Shown one piece after another: positions 48,704 through 58,678 of a DNA stretch of 64,000 nt. The notes under the pieces were generated by a model. It had not been told where the DNA came from. It did no database searches and saw only the letters and a list, made by a program, of their open reading frames with translations. How positions within the stretch are numbered: the stretch's first letter is position 1; every line of letters starts with the position of its first letter. Source of the stretch: Arenimonas sp. SCN 70-307 (lineage in GTDB: Bacteria > Pseudomonadota > Gammaproteobacteria > Xanthomonadales > Xanthomonadaceae). A program made the position numbers and the translations under genes. The stretch lies in contig NZ_MEDO01000014.1 of NCBI RefSeq assembly GCF_001724815.1, forward strand, positions 186,001 to 250,000, written 5' to 3'.

Positions 48704-48744
48704 GGGGTCGGAGGCAATTTCCGAAGGAAATTACCTCCGACCCC
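48704..48744. repeat. GGGGTCGGAGG-family palindrome, copy 1
   Basis: ggggtcggaggcaatttcc-gaa-ggaaattacctccgacccc (one mismatch). Confidence 0.92.
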
Positions 48745-48750
48745 ATTTCA

Positions 48751-51700
48751 TTACCGCTTCGTGGTGGTCGTGCCCGCGCCCTGCGCGGAGGCTTCGCCGG
48801 ACTGAACCGCGGCGGCCGGGGCCGAGCCGCGGTAGTTGAGCATCAGGCCGACGCCGTAGCTGTCGCCACCCTCGCGCAGGCGCTCGCCGCGATAGAGCAG
48901 CGACAGGCCCCAGCGGCCGCTGATGTCCATGTCCAGGCCGCCGCCCCAGACGAAGGCGTCGTCGGCGTAGCTGCGCATGCCCAGCACGTAGTCGGTGGCG
49001 TTGGGCAGCACGACGTAGTTGATGCCCACGTCGCTGCGGTTGTCCACGGCCAGGCGGTACTCGACCATCCAGTACGGACGCATCACGCCCGAGGAAGTGA
49101 ACCACTGGCTGCCGCCCTCGAGGCCCAGCGACACGGTGCTGTTGTCCACCGTCTGGCTCGTGTAGCTCAGGTCGTAGATGCCCAGGCCGGTTTCACGGTA
49201 GGCGTCGAGCTTGCTGCGGCTGGCGTCCACGCGGGCGTAGCCCACCAGGCGATTGCCGTCGGCGGCGTGCTCGTAGCCGAGGGTGGCCGAACCGAACACC
49301 TGGTCACCGCCGCGGTTGGCGGTGGCATTGGCGTTCGCCAGCGCCGAGTAGCGGCGGATGTCGAAGTCGATCTCGCCGTAGCCCAGCAGGCCGTCGACGA
49401 ACCACTTGCTGCCACGCCACAGGCCGTAGACCGACAGCGCGCGCTGCTCGCCCGAGAGCGAGCTGCTGTTGCCGTCGAATTCGGTGTCGTTCCAGCCCAG
49501 GCCGAAGGCCACGCCCAGCACCGCGTTGTCGCCGACCTTGCGGTCCACGCCCAGGCTGATGCCGTCGGTGTGGAAGCCGAATTCGCTGCTGGCCGCACCC
49601 GGGTTGCGGTCACCGAAGGTGATCGCGCCGGCGGTCCACCAGCCCCAGCCTTCCGGCAGGGCCATCGCCGAGGCGTCGCCCGCCTGGCCGGCCGAGAGGC
49701 CCAGGCCCGGGCCAAAGCCCGGGTTGAGGTTCAGGGCCAGGCCATTGCTGTTGCCGTTGCTGCCGCTGCGCACCTGGCGCAGGCGGTCGCGGATGTTCAT
49801 CTGCTGGGCCGAGGCGAAGCGCACGCTGGCGTCCACCTGGGCCTGCAGGCCGGCCACCACGCCCGGATCGTCACGCGGGTCCGGACGGGCGTTCACCAGC
49901 AGCTGCACGCTGGCGGTGGCCGACTGGTAGTTGGCCGTTTCGGCCTGGGTCACCGTGAGCGTGCTCACGCCGTCGCCGGTGATGGTGACCGTGCGGCCAC
50001 TGATCGTCGCCACCGCGGTGTTCGAGCTGGCGAAGGTGTAGGCACCCGGGCTCGGGCTGGTCGGGTTGGGCAGGTCGAAGGCCGGCTCGCCGTAGGTCTT
50101 GGTGATGTCGCCGATCCAGGTGAGCGCCGGGGCCGCCTTGCCCACCGTCAGCGTGAGCGTGGCGCTCGCGGCCGTGTAGTTGGTGTCGGCGGCCTGGTTG
50201 ACGGTGATCACCGACGTGCCGGCACCCGTGATGGTGACGGTGTTGCCGCTGACCGTGGCCACGGCGGTGTTGCCGCTGCTGTAGCTGAAGGCACCCGTGC
50301 TCGGGCTCGAGGGCGCGGGCAGGTCGAAGGCCGGGTCGCCCCAGGTCTTGTTGATGGCCGCGGTCCAGCTGATGACCGGCGTGGCCTGGCCGACGGTGAG
50401 CGTGGTGGTCGCGCTGGCTGCTTCGTAATTGGCATCGGCCGCAATGCTGACGGTGAGCGTCGCCGTGCCGGCACCCGTGATCGTCACGATGTTGCCGCTG
50501 ACGGTGGCCACGGCCGGGTTGTCGGAGCTGTAGGACACGGCGCCGGTGCTGTTGGTGGTGGGCGCGTCGAGCGCGAAGTCAGCATCGCCGAAGGTCTTGC
50601 TGATCGGCGCCATCCAGGTGATCGCGGGCACGGCCTGGGCCACCGTCAGGCTGACGGTGGTGCTGCCGGCCAGGTAGTTGCCGTCGGCGGCCTGGTCAAC
50701 CGTGAGCGTGGCGCTGCCGGCGCCCACGATGGTGACGGTGTTGCCGCTGACGGTGGCCACGGCCGGGTTGTCGGAGCTGTAGGAGAAGGCACCGGCGCTG
50801 GGGCTGGTGGGCACGTCGAGCACGAAGTCGGCGTCACCGAAGGTCTTGCTGATCGGCGACATCCAGGTGATCGCGGGCACGGCCGGATCCACCGTCACCG
50901 GCACCAGCACGCTGGCCGAGGTGAACCCTTCGACGGCCGGCTGGCTGAGCACCAGGTCGGTGCTGCCGACGCCGGCGAAGCTGACGTCCAGGCCGCTGAC
51001 CGTGGCCACATTGGCGTCGTTGCTCGACAGGGCCGGCGTGGCCGGGCTGTTGGAACTGACGGCCAGGGTCTGCGGCGCATCGCCGAAGGTGGCGTTGAGC
51101 GGCGCGGCCGAGAGGTTGGTCTGGGAGCGGATGACCACCGGGTTGCTCGGCGGCGAGTACGAACCGAAGCCGGCGCTGTTGCGCGCGCGCACCTGGAAGG
51201 TGACGGTGGCGCCACCGGGCAGGCCGGCGAGGTCCTGGAGGTTGATCGGGCTCGAGGCCGCGGCCGTGTAGACGCCACCGAGGCTGCTGAGCACCTCGTA
51301 GATCTGGAGCGGCGCGCCGCCGGCGTCCGGGGGCGTGACCGTCAGCGTGGCGGCATTGGCCAAATCGGGCACCGAAGCCACCGGGGCCACCGGCTGGCCC
51401 GGCGCGGTGACGACCGAGATGTTGAAGGTGACCGAGCCGGCCACGACGCCACCGCCCCAGTTGGTGGCCATGATCACGTAGGTCTGGCCGGCCACCAGGT
51501 TGGCCTGCAGGCGCGGCAGCAGGCCGCCTGCGCCGTCGTCATTGCAGGTGATGAAGCCCTGGGCACCATTGGCCGGGTTGAAGGCGCCGGAATAGATGTA
51601 AGCGTAGGGATCGCCGTTCAGGCCCGTGGAGCTCACACCATTGAAGGTGTAGGTGCCGGTGACCGAAGGCACGAACGTGGCCGTGCCGTAGGAGCGGGTG

Positions 51701-51900
51701 CCCGACTGGCAGGGGGTTGAGCTGAAGGTCTGCGTGGTGGGCACGTTGACCGTGAGGCTGGTCTGCGCGGCCGCCGGGGCGACCCAGGCCAGGGCCAGGA
51801 GGACCAGGCCCATGAGCAGCTTGAGGAAGGCCTGCGGCGCCTTCGGTGCGACGGACACGGCCAAACGGGCCGGCGACCGCCGGGTGCGTTGGATCGACAT
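48751..51900 (-). CDS. Ig-like-repeat protein with C-terminal autotransporter beta-barrel
   Basis: From ATG 51900 (MSIQRTRRSPARLAVSVAPKAPQ...WVAPAAAQ signal); four ~84-aa repeats (P[AV]ITW..ISKTFGDADF...VATVSGNTVTITGAG), then autotransporter-like barrel. Confidence 0.85.
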   Translation of the reverse strand: MSIQRTRRSPARLAVSVAPKAPQAFLKLLMGLVLLALAWVAPAAAQTSLTVNVPTTQTFSSTPCQSGTRSYGTATFVPSVTGTYTFNGVSSTGLNGDPYAYIYSGAFNPANGAQGFITCNDDGAGGLLPRLQANLVAGQTYVIMATNWGGGVVAGSVTFNISVVTAPGQPVAPVASVPDLANAATLTVTPPDAGGAPLQIYEVLSSLGGVYTAAASSPINLQDLAGLPGGATVTFQVRARNSAGFGSYSPPSNPVVIRSQTNLSAAPLNATFGDAPQTLAVSSNSPATPALSSNDANVATVSGLDVSFAGVGSTDLVLSQPAVEGFTSASVLVPVTVDPAVPAITWMSPISKTFGDADFVLDVPTSPSAGAFSYSSDNPAVATVSGNTVTIVGAGSATLTVDQAADGNYLAGSTTVSLTVAQAVPAITWMAPISKTFGDADFALDAPTTNSTGAVSYSSDNPAVATVSGNIVTITGAGTATLTVSIAADANYEAASATTTLTVGQATPVISWTAAINKTWGDPAFDLPAPSSPSTGAFSYSSGNTAVATVSGNTVTITGAGTSVITVNQAADTNYTAASATLTLTVGKAAPALTWIGDITKTYGEPAFDLPNPTSPSPGAYTFASSNTAVATISGRTVTITGDGVSTLTVTQAETANYQSATASVQLLVNARPDPRDDPGVVAGLQAQVDASVRFASAQQMNIRDRLRQVRSGSNGNSNGLALNLNPGFGPGLGLSAGQAGDASAMALPEGWGWWTAGAITFGDRNPGAASSEFGFHTDGISLGVDRKVGDNAVLGVAFGLGWNDTEFDGNSSSLSGEQRALSVYGLWRGSKWFVDGLLGYGEIDFDIRRYSALANANATANRGGDQVFGSATLGYEHAADGNRLVGYARVDASRSKLDAYRETGLGIYDLSYTSQTVDNSTVSLGLEGGSQWFTSSGVMRPYWMVEYRLAVDNRSDVGINYVVLPNATDYVLGMRSYADDAFVWGGGLDMDISGRWGLSLLYRGERLREGGDSYGVGLMLNYRGSAPAAAVQSGEASAQGAGTTTTKR
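49890..50890 (-). repeat. Four ~250-bp tandem coding repeats (Ig/MBG-like)
   Basis: Recurring protein unit ITW-x-ISKTFGDADF-...-YSSDNPAVATVSGNTVTI-GAG-...-ADxNYxAAS. Confidence 0.85.
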
Positions 51901-52095
51901 TGAGTTTTCCCCTGTTTGTGGGCTGCCGGCGCGGACTGGCTTGCGGCCCGTAGTCAGCATATCCCGGCATGCAAGGACGATGCCAGCCGCCAGGAGGCCT
52001 TTGGGCGGGCTTTGGCGGGTCAGGAACTGACCCGGAGCGTCACCGGCTGACTGAGAAAAAGTCGCGGCGGCCCCGGGGCGTATAATGGCCGGCTT

Positions 52096-53700
52096 ATGTC
52101 CGAACACCTCGCCCAGACCCGCCGCCGCCGCACGTTCGCGATCATTTCGCACCCCGACGCCGGCAAGACCACGCTCACCGAGAAGCTGCTGCTGTTCGGC
52201 GGCGCCATCCAGATGGCCGGCTCGGTGAAGGGCCGCAAGGCCGCCCGCCACGCCACCTCCGACTGGATGGCGCTGGAGAAGGAGCGCGGCATCTCGGTCA
52301 CGTCCTCGGTGATGCAGTTCCCCTACGAGGGCCGCATCGTCAACCTGCTCGACACCCCCGGCCACGCCGACTTCGGCGAGGACACCTACCGCGTGCTCAC
52401 CGCGGTGGACAGCGCGCTGATGGTGATCGACGTGGCCAAGGGCGTCGAGGACCGCACCATCAAGCTGATGGAGGTGTGCCGCCTGCGCGACACGCCGATC
52501 ATGACCTTCGTCAACAAGCTCGACCGCGAGGGCAAGGAGCCCATCGAGCTGCTGGACGAAGTGGAGAACGTGCTGGGCATCCAGTGCGCGCCCATCACCT
52601 GGCCGATCGGCATGGGCCAGCGCCTCAAGGGCGTGGTGCACCTGGTCAGCGGCGAGGTGCACCTGTACGAGGCGGGCCGCAACTTCACCCGCCAGGACAG
52701 CACCATCTTCCCCTCGCTCGACGACCCGGGGCTGGAGGCGCGCATCGGCGCGCAGATGCTGGCCGAGCTGCGCGACGAGCTCGAGCTGGTGCAGGGCGCC
52801 TCGCACCCCTTCGACAAGGACGCCTACCTGGCCGGCCGGCAGACGCCGGTGTTCTTCGGTTCGGCGGTGAACAACTTCGGCGTGCAGCCGCTGCTGGACT
52901 TCTTCGTCGAGCACGCGCCCTCGCCGCAGCCGCGCGCCACCACGCGCCGCACCGTGTCGCCCGAGGAGGAAACCTTCTCCGGCTTCGTGTTCAAGATCCA
53001 GGCCAACATGGACCCGCAGCACCGCGACCGCGTGGCCTTCCTGCGCGTGTGCTCGGGCAAGTACGAGGCGGGCATGAAGGCCTTCCACGTGCGCAGCGGC
53101 AAGGAGCAGAAGCTGGCCAACGCGCTCACCTTCATGGCCTCCGACCGCGAGATCGTGGAAACGGCCTACCCGGGCGACGTGATCGGCTTGCACAACCACG
53201 GCACCATCTCCATCGGCGACACCTTCAGCGGCGGCGAAGTGATGGGCTTCACCGGCATCCCGAACTTCGCGCCGGAACTCTTCCGCCGCGCGCGCCTGCG
53301 CGACCCGCTCAAGCTCAAGCAGCTGCAGAAGGGCCTGGCCCAGCTTTCCGAAGAAGGCGCCACGCAGTTCTTCCGCCCGCTGATGAGCAACGACCTGATC
53401 CTGGGCGCGGTGGGCGTGCTGCAGTTCGACGTGGTGGCCTACCGCCTGAAGGACGAGTACGGCGTGGACGCCAGCTTCGAGCCCGTCAGCGTGGCCACGG
53501 CGCGCTGGGTGAAGGGCGGCACGGCCAAGAAGCAGGAAGAGTTCCGCGAGAAGAACGCCATGAACCTGGCGCTCGATGCGGCCGGCCAGCTGGTGTACCT
53601 GGCGCCCTCGCGCGTGAACCTGCAGCTGACCCAGGAGCGCTGGCCGGACTTCGAGTTCGCGGCCACCCGCGAGCACGCCCAGGCCCTGGCGGTGGAGTAA
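52096..53700 (+). CDS. prfC: Peptide chain release factor 3
   Basis: [62 protein letters not shown]. Confidence 0.96.
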   Translation: MSEHLAQTRRRRTFAIISHPDAGKTTLTEKLLLFGGAIQMAGSVKGRKAARHATSDWMALEKERGISVTSSVMQFPYEGRIVNLLDTPGHADFGEDTYRVLTAVDSALMVIDVAKGVEDRTIKLMEVCRLRDTPIMTFVNKLDREGKEPIELLDEVENVLGIQCAPITWPIGMGQRLKGVVHLVSGEVHLYEAGRNFTRQDSTIFPSLDDPGLEARIGAQMLAELRDELELVQGASHPFDKDAYLAGRQTPVFFGSAVNNFGVQPLLDFFVEHAPSPQPRATTRRTVSPEEETFSGFVFKIQANMDPQHRDRVAFLRVCSGKYEAGMKAFHVRSGKEQKLANALTFMASDREIVETAYPGDVIGLHNHGTISIGDTFSGGEVMGFTGIPNFAPELFRRARLRDPLKLKQLQKGLAQLSEEGATQFFRPLMSNDLILGAVGVLQFDVVAYRLKDEYGVDASFEPVSVATARWVKGGTAKKQEEFREKNAMNLALDAAGQLVYLAPSRVNLQLTQERWPDFEFAATREHAQALAVE

Positions 53701-53731
53701 CTGCTCCAGCCGCCCGGCGCACCCTGAGGCC

Positions 53732-54379
53732 ATGACCGACTACGAACACGACCACGAATCGCCCCGCGAGGAACTGGCCAACGCCATCAGCCACGGCGCC
53801 GGCGCGGTGGCGGCGCTGGTGGGCGGCTCGGTGCTCATCACCCTGTCGGCCGCGTTCGGCAACGGCTGGCAGCTGGCCGGGGCCATCGTGTTCAGCGTCT
53901 CGCTGCTGCTGCTCTACCTCGCCTCCACGCTCTACCACCTGAGCACCGACCGCGTGCTGCGCGGCCGGCTGAAGGTGTTCGACCACTGCGCGATCTTCGT
54001 GCTGATCGCCGGCACCTATACGCCCTTCACCCTGGTGGGCCTGCGCGAGGACGGCGGCTGGTGGCTGTTCGCGGCCATCTGGACGCTGGCCGTGGCCGGC
54101 GTGGTGTTCAAGCTGTTCTTCACCGGCCGCTTCAAGGGCCTTTCAACGGCCATCTACGTGGCCATGGGCTGGATGGTGCTGACCGCCATCGGCCCCTTCG
54201 TGCGCCAGGTGCCCGCGGAAACGATCGCCTGGCTGCTGGGCGGCGGCGTGGCGTACACGGCCGGCACCTACTTCTACCTGCACAAGCGCATCCCGTTCGC
54301 GCATTCGATCTGGCACGGCTTCGTGTTGCTCGGCAGCGCCTGCCACTTTGTGGCCGTCACCCACCAGGTGGTGCCGTAG
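53732..54379 (+). CDS. Hemolysin III / YqfA family membrane protein
   Basis: EELANAISHGAGAVAALVGGSVLI...LASTLYHLSTDRVLRGRLKVFDHCAIFVLIAGTYTPFTL. Confidence 0.92.
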   Translation: MTDYEHDHESPREELANAISHGAGAVAALVGGSVLITLSAAFGNGWQLAGAIVFSVSLLLLYLASTLYHLSTDRVLRGRLKVFDHCAIFVLIAGTYTPFTLVGLREDGGWWLFAAIWTLAVAGVVFKLFFTGRFKGLSTAIYVAMGWMVLTAIGPFVRQVPAETIAWLLGGGVAYTAGTYFYLHKRIPFAHSIWHGFVLLGSACHFVAVTHQVVP

Positions 54380-54384
54380 GGCGC

Positions 54385-54813
54385 TTAGCTGGCGATGTAG
54401 GACTGCAGCTGCTCGATCTCGATGCGCTGGTCTTCGATGACGGCCTTCACCAGGTCGCCGATGGACACGATGCCCACCACCCTGCCCTCGTCGAGCACCG
54501 GCAGGTGGCGGATGCGGCGGTCGGTCATCAGGGCCATGCAGGTCTGCGCGGTGTCGGTGGGCAGCACGGTGACGACCGGGCTGGACATGATCTGCGACAC
54601 CGGCGTCTCGGCCGAACTGCGGCCCTGCAGGATGACCTTGCGGGCGTAATCGCGCTCGGTGGCGATGCCCACCAGCTCGGCGCCCTGCATCACCAGCACC
54701 GCGCCGATGTGGTGCTCGGCCATCAGGCGGATCACCTCGAGCACCGGCGCCTCCTTGGGCACCGTGACGAGCCGGCCGGCCTTGTGGGCCAGGATCTGGT
54801 TGACGTTGCGCAT
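54385..54813 (-). CDS. Tandem CBS-domain protein
   Basis: 142 aa; VLEVIRLMAEHHIGAVLVMQGAELVGIATERDYARKV...DRRIRHLPVLDEGRVVGIVSIGDLVKAVI. Confidence 0.92.
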   Translation of the reverse strand: MRNVNQILAHKAGRLVTVPKEAPVLEVIRLMAEHHIGAVLVMQGAELVGIATERDYARKVILQGRSSAETPVSQIMSSPVVTVLPTDTAQTCMALMTDRRIRHLPVLDEGRVVGIVSIGDLVKAVIEDQRIEIEQLQSYIAS

Positions 54814-54913
54814 TCAGCACCCCCTCGCGAACCGGACGCTCTGATCATAGACCCCTGGCCCGCCCGCTGCAGGGCAACTTTTATCCCGATTGGGAAAATG
54901 CTAGGGTGCACCG

Positions 54914-55321
54914 ATGACCCCTGAAAAGCTCGGCCGACAGCTTCGCCAGCAGCGCCAGTCGCTGGGACTGACGCTGGAGGAGTGCGCGCGCCGCACGGGC
55001 CTGAGCCTGCGCCTGCTTTCGGAGATGGAGCGCGGCAAGGAAGGCGTCTCCATTGGCCGGGTGGTTCGCTATGCCGACTCGCTGGGCATGGACCTGCAGG
55101 CCCGCCCGGGCGAGGCAGCGCGGGTAGATGTGGAGCGCTTCCCCGAGCTCAAGCTCCTGGCCTGGCAGCGCCCAGGCCAGCGGTTCTTGGACGAACGCGA
55201 CGCCCTGGCGCTTTACGAGGCCAACTGGCGCTTCGTGGACAGCCAGCATCTGATCCCCCGGGAAGCCGAACTGATCCGCCAGCTTTCGCAGCGCCACGGC
55301 GCCGGGGTGCTGAATGTTTAG
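54914..55321 (+). CDS. HTH (XRE-like) protein, candidate antitoxin
   Basis: LGRQLRQQRQSLGLTLEECARRTGLSLRLLSEMERGKEGVSIGRVVRYADSLGM; overlaps downstream toxin by 8 nt. Confidence 0.85.
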   Translation: MTPEKLGRQLRQQRQSLGLTLEECARRTGLSLRLLSEMERGKEGVSIGRVVRYADSLGMDLQARPGEAARVDVERFPELKLLAWQRPGQRFLDERDALALYEANWRFVDSQHLIPREAELIRQLSQRHGAGVLNV

Positions 55322-55991
55322 CCGCCCCCACCACCAACGCATCGAAACCCTGCTCCAGGGCCTGGATGCCAGTTTCCTGGCGGACTGTGGGTGCTACTTC
55401 GCCGGTGGCACCGCCATTGCGCTGCAATTGGGCGAATTCCGCCGCTCGGACGACATCGACTTCGTCTGCGCCTCGGTGGAAGGTTACCGCCGCCTGCGCG
55501 AGGCAGTTTTCGCGAAGGGCTTTGAAGCGTTGGCCAAGCGCGCCCTGCCGCTGTTGCGACCGATTCGGGCCGACCAGTACGGCGTGCGCTGCGTGCTGGG
55601 CGACGCGCAGGCTCCGGTGAAGTTCGAGATCGTCCGGGAGGCGCGCATCGCGCTTACCCCCGGTAAGGAGCGCATCGGTGGTGTGCTGTTGCTCAGCCGC
55701 GAGGACCTCTTCGCGGAAAAGCTGCTGGCCAATACCGACCGGGGCCTCGACCGCAGCACGCTGCACCGCGACCTGATCGACCTGCTGGTGATGCAGATGC
55801 ATTGGGGCCCGATTCCCGACGCTGCCTGGCGCAAGGCACGCGAGGCCTATGGTGAGTCCGTCGACAAGGCGCTCGGGCAAGTCAGCGAATTGCTGCGTCA
55901 GCCAGCGCGGCTGCGCGAATGCCTGGAGGCGATGGACTGCGACGCGGGTACCCGCGCGGCGCTGGAAGCGCAGCTGCTCGGGAGCCACTGA
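55314..55991 (+). CDS. AbiEii/AbiGii-like nucleotidyltransferase toxin
   Basis: YFAGGTAIALQLGEFRRSDDIDFV; EDLFAEKLLANTDRGLDRSTLHRDLIDLLVM. Confidence 0.85.
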   Translation: MFSRPHHQRIETLLQGLDASFLADCGCYFAGGTAIALQLGEFRRSDDIDFVCASVEGYRRLREAVFAKGFEALAKRALPLLRPIRADQYGVRCVLGDAQAPVKFEIVREARIALTPGKERIGGVLLLSREDLFAEKLLANTDRGLDRSTLHRDLIDLLVMQMHWGPIPDAAWRKAREAYGESVDKALGQVSELLRQPARLRECLEAMDCDAGTRAALEAQLLGSH

Positions 55992-55997
55992 AGGCCC

Positions 55998-56040
55998 GGG
56001 GTCGGAGGTAATTTCCCCTTGGGAAACTACCTCCGACCCC
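55998..56040. repeat. GGGGTCGGAGG-family palindrome, copy 2
   Basis: ggggtcggaggtaatttccc-ctt-gggaaactacctccgacccc (one mismatch). Confidence 0.92.
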
Positions 56041-56968
56041 TGACGTCGCGGGCGATCAGGTACAGCGGCCGCTGCTTGGCCTCCATGTACAGCCGCCCCA
56101 GGTACTCGCCGATGATGCCCAGCGCCACCAGCTGCAGGCCGCCGAGGAAGAGCACCACGGTCATCAGCGAGGGCCAGCCCTGCACCGGGTCACCCCAGAA
56201 GAGCGTGCGCACCACCACGAAGGCGCCCCAGGCGAAGGCTGCGAAGGCAGTGAACAGGCCGATGTAGGTGGCCACCCGCAGCGGCACCGTCGAGAAGCTG
56301 GTGATGCCTTCGATGGCCAGGTTCCACAGCTTCCAGTAATTGAACTTGCTGCCGCCGGCCAGGCGCGGCTCGCGGTGGTAGGGGAAAGGCACCTGGCGGA
56401 AACCCACCCAGGTGAAAAGCCCCTTCATGAAACGCTGGCGCTCGCGCACCTGGCGCAGCGCGTCGAGCACGGGCCGCGACATCAGGCGGAAATCGCCGGT
56501 GTCGGGCGGGATGGGCGTCCTGGAAAGGCGCTGGATGACGCGATAGAAGCCCGCGGCCGTGAAGCGCTTGAGCCAGCTCTCGCCGTCGCGCGCGGTGCGG
56601 GTGCCGTAAACCACGTCGTAACCCTCGCGCCACCTGGCGACGAAGGCCGGGATGAGCTCCGGCGGATCCTGGCCGTCGGCGTCGAGCACCAGGGCGGCGT
56701 CGGTTTCGACGTGGTCGAGGCCGGCGGTGAGCGCGAGCTCCTTGCCGAAGTTGCGGGCCAGGCGCAGCAGGCGCACGCGCGGGTCGGCCGCGGCGATGCG
56801 CTCGAGCTCGGCCCAGGTGTTGTCGCGGCTGCCGTCGTCCACGTAGAGCACGGTGGACTCGGCGTCGGTGGCGTCGAGCGCGGCCGAGAGGCGCTGGTGC
56901 ATCCGTGCGATCACCGCCTCTTCGTTGTAGGCGGCGATGACGATCGTCAGGGAGCGCTGGCTGTCCAT
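56027..56968 (-). CDS. Glycosyltransferase family 2 (DPM1/GtrB-like) with C-terminal TM helices
   Basis: LTIVIAAYNEEAVIARMHQRLS...VLDADGQDPPELI...VLFLGGLQLVALGIIGEYLGRLYMEAKQRPLYLIARDV. Confidence 0.92.
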   Translation of the reverse strand: MDSQRSLTIVIAAYNEEAVIARMHQRLSAALDATDAESTVLYVDDGSRDNTWAELERIAAADPRVRLLRLARNFGKELALTAGLDHVETDAALVLDADGQDPPELIPAFVARWREGYDVVYGTRTARDGESWLKRFTAAGFYRVIQRLSRTPIPPDTGDFRLMSRPVLDALRQVRERQRFMKGLFTWVGFRQVPFPYHREPRLAGGSKFNYWKLWNLAIEGITSFSTVPLRVATYIGLFTAFAAFAWGAFVVVRTLFWGDPVQGWPSLMTVVLFLGGLQLVALGIIGEYLGRLYMEAKQRPLYLIARDVRGRR

Positions 56969-56988
56969 GGCGGGAGTGTAAAGGCAAT

Positions 56989-57030
56989 GGGGTCGGAGGT
57001 AATTTCCGAAAGGAAATTACCTCCGACCCC
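56989..57030. repeat. GGGGTCGGAGG-family palindrome, copy 3
   Basis: ggggtcggaggtaatttcc-gaaa-ggaaattacctccgacccc, perfect 19-bp arms. Confidence 0.95.
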
Positions 57031-57732
57031 TTATTCCAGGTATCCGGGCCCGCCGAGCTGGCGCACCTGCCGCTGTATCCACGCCGCCCGCCGCTGCACG
57101 TAAGGCCCCGGATTGCGCGCGTTGTACACCTTCGGATTGGGCAGCACCGCCGCCAAGCGCGCGCATTCGGCGCCGGTGAGGCGGCTGGCGGGCTTGCCGA
57201 AGAAGGCCTGGGCGGCGGCCTCGGCGCCGTAGATGCCGTCGCCGAACTCGGCGATGTTGACGTACACCTCGAGGATGCGGCGCTTGGGCCAGAAGGCCTC
57301 GATGAGCACCGTGTAGCCGGCCTCCAGGCCCTTGCGGAAATAGCCGCCGCCCCCCCACAGGTACAGGTTCTTGGCCACCTGCTGGCTGAGCGTGCTGGCA
57401 CCGCGGATGCGGCCGCCGCGCTCGTTGGCCTCCAGCGCCTTCTCGATGGCCTTGAGGTCGAAGCCGCGGTGCGTGGGGAAGGCCTGGTCCTCGGCCGCCA
57501 CCACCGAGATGGGCAGGCAGGCGGCGATGTCGTCGAGGTCGCGCCACTGCTGGCGCAGTTCGAAGCCCTCCTCGCCCAGGCCCTCGGCCTGGCGGATGAG
57601 CATGAACATCGACGTGGGCGGGTCGATCCAGCGCAGCGGCGCCACCTGCAGCAGCACCAGCGCGGCCAGCCACACCGGCAGCCACAGCAGGCGGCGCAGC
57701 CAGCGCTTCTTCTTCGTCGGGGCGGGGACCAT
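57031..57732 (-). CDS. mtgA: Monofunctional biosynthetic peptidoglycan transglycosylase
   Basis: [62 protein letters not shown]. Confidence 0.95.
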   Translation of the reverse strand: MVPAPTKKKRWLRRLLWLPVWLAALVLLQVAPLRWIDPPTSMFMLIRQAEGLGEEGFELRQQWRDLDDIAACLPISVVAAEDQAFPTHRGFDLKAIEKALEANERGGRIRGASTLSQQVAKNLYLWGGGGYFRKGLEAGYTVLIEAFWPKRRILEVYVNIAEFGDGIYGAEAAAQAFFGKPASRLTGAECARLAAVLPNPKVYNARNPGPYVQRRAAWIQRQVRQLGGPGYLE

Positions 57733-57778
57733 GGGGCGGGAGTGTAGGTGGGCGAGGCGGGAAGGGTAAAATGGAAAG

Positions 57779-58672
57779 ATGGACAAACACCCCGACGCCG
57801 ACACCCTGACCCGCTTCCTGCTCGAACGCTCCGGCGTGCGCGGCATCGTGGTGCACCTGGACGAGGCCTGGCAGCGCATCGCCGGCCGCGCCCACTACCC
57901 GGCCGAGGTGGCCGCCCGCCTGGGCGAAACCTGCGCCGCCGCGGCCCTGTTCACCGGCCACGCCAAGATCAACGGCCGCCTAAGCGTGCAGCTGCGCGGC
58001 ACCGGCGCCCTGCGCACCCTGTTCGCCGAATGCACCGCGCAGGACACCGTGCGCGGCATCGCCCACTACGCCGAGCCCGTGCCCAGCCCGCTCACCCCGC
58101 GGGCCTTCGGCGAGGGCTCGCTGCTGGCGATCACCATCGAATCCACCCCGCCGGGCGCCCGTGAGATGACCCGCTACCAGGGCCTGGTGGGCCTGGACGC
58201 CGACACCCTGGCCGAGGCCTTCGAGGGCTATTTCCAGCAGAGCGAACAGCTGCCCACCCGCGTGCTGCTGGCCAGCGCCGGGGGCCGCGCCGCCGGCCTG
58301 ATGCTGCAGCAGCTGCCCGGCGGCCACGGCGACGCCGACGGCTGGGACCGCACCAACGCCCTGTTCGAAACCCTGGGCCCGGCCGAGCTGGCCGACACCC
58401 CGGTGGAAACCCTGCTCTGGCGCCTCTTCCACGAGGAGGACGTGAAGCTGCTGGACCGCAAGCCCCTGGCCTTCGCCTGCAGCTGCTCGCGCGAGCGGGT
58501 GGGCGACATGCTGCGCAGCCTGGGCGCCGACGAGGCCCGGGCCAGCCTGCAGGACGGCGTGGCCGAGGTGCACTGCGATTTCTGCGGGCAGGGCTATCGC
58601 TTCGAGGCTGAACAAATCGAAGCCTTGTTCAGGAAAGAACCCACCGCCCCCGCCCCACCCGGATTGCAGTAA
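57779..58672 (+). CDS. hslO: Hsp33 redox-regulated chaperone
   Basis: [20 protein letters not shown]...[19 protein letters not shown]...[21 protein letters not shown]; CxC...CxxC. Confidence 0.95.
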   Translation: MDKHPDADTLTRFLLERSGVRGIVVHLDEAWQRIAGRAHYPAEVAARLGETCAAAALFTGHAKINGRLSVQLRGTGALRTLFAECTAQDTVRGIAHYAEPVPSPLTPRAFGEGSLLAITIESTPPGAREMTRYQGLVGLDADTLAEAFEGYFQQSEQLPTRVLLASAGGRAAGLMLQQLPGGHGDADGWDRTNALFETLGPAELADTPVETLLWRLFHEEDVKLLDRKPLAFACSCSRERVGDMLRSLGADEARASLQDGVAEVHCDFCGQGYRFEAEQIEALFRKEPTAPAPPGLQ

Positions 58673-58678
58673 GGCATT

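Noticed and set aside
49890-50890. Regular spacing of similar sequences, considered as CRISPR
   Set aside because: Units are ~250 bp, fully coding and Ig-like; no 25-40-bp direct repeats with unique spacers anywhere in the window
48751-53733. 1660-aa minus ORF
   Set aside because: Upstream ~610 codons are antisense to prfC; the real start is ATG at 51900 with a signal peptide
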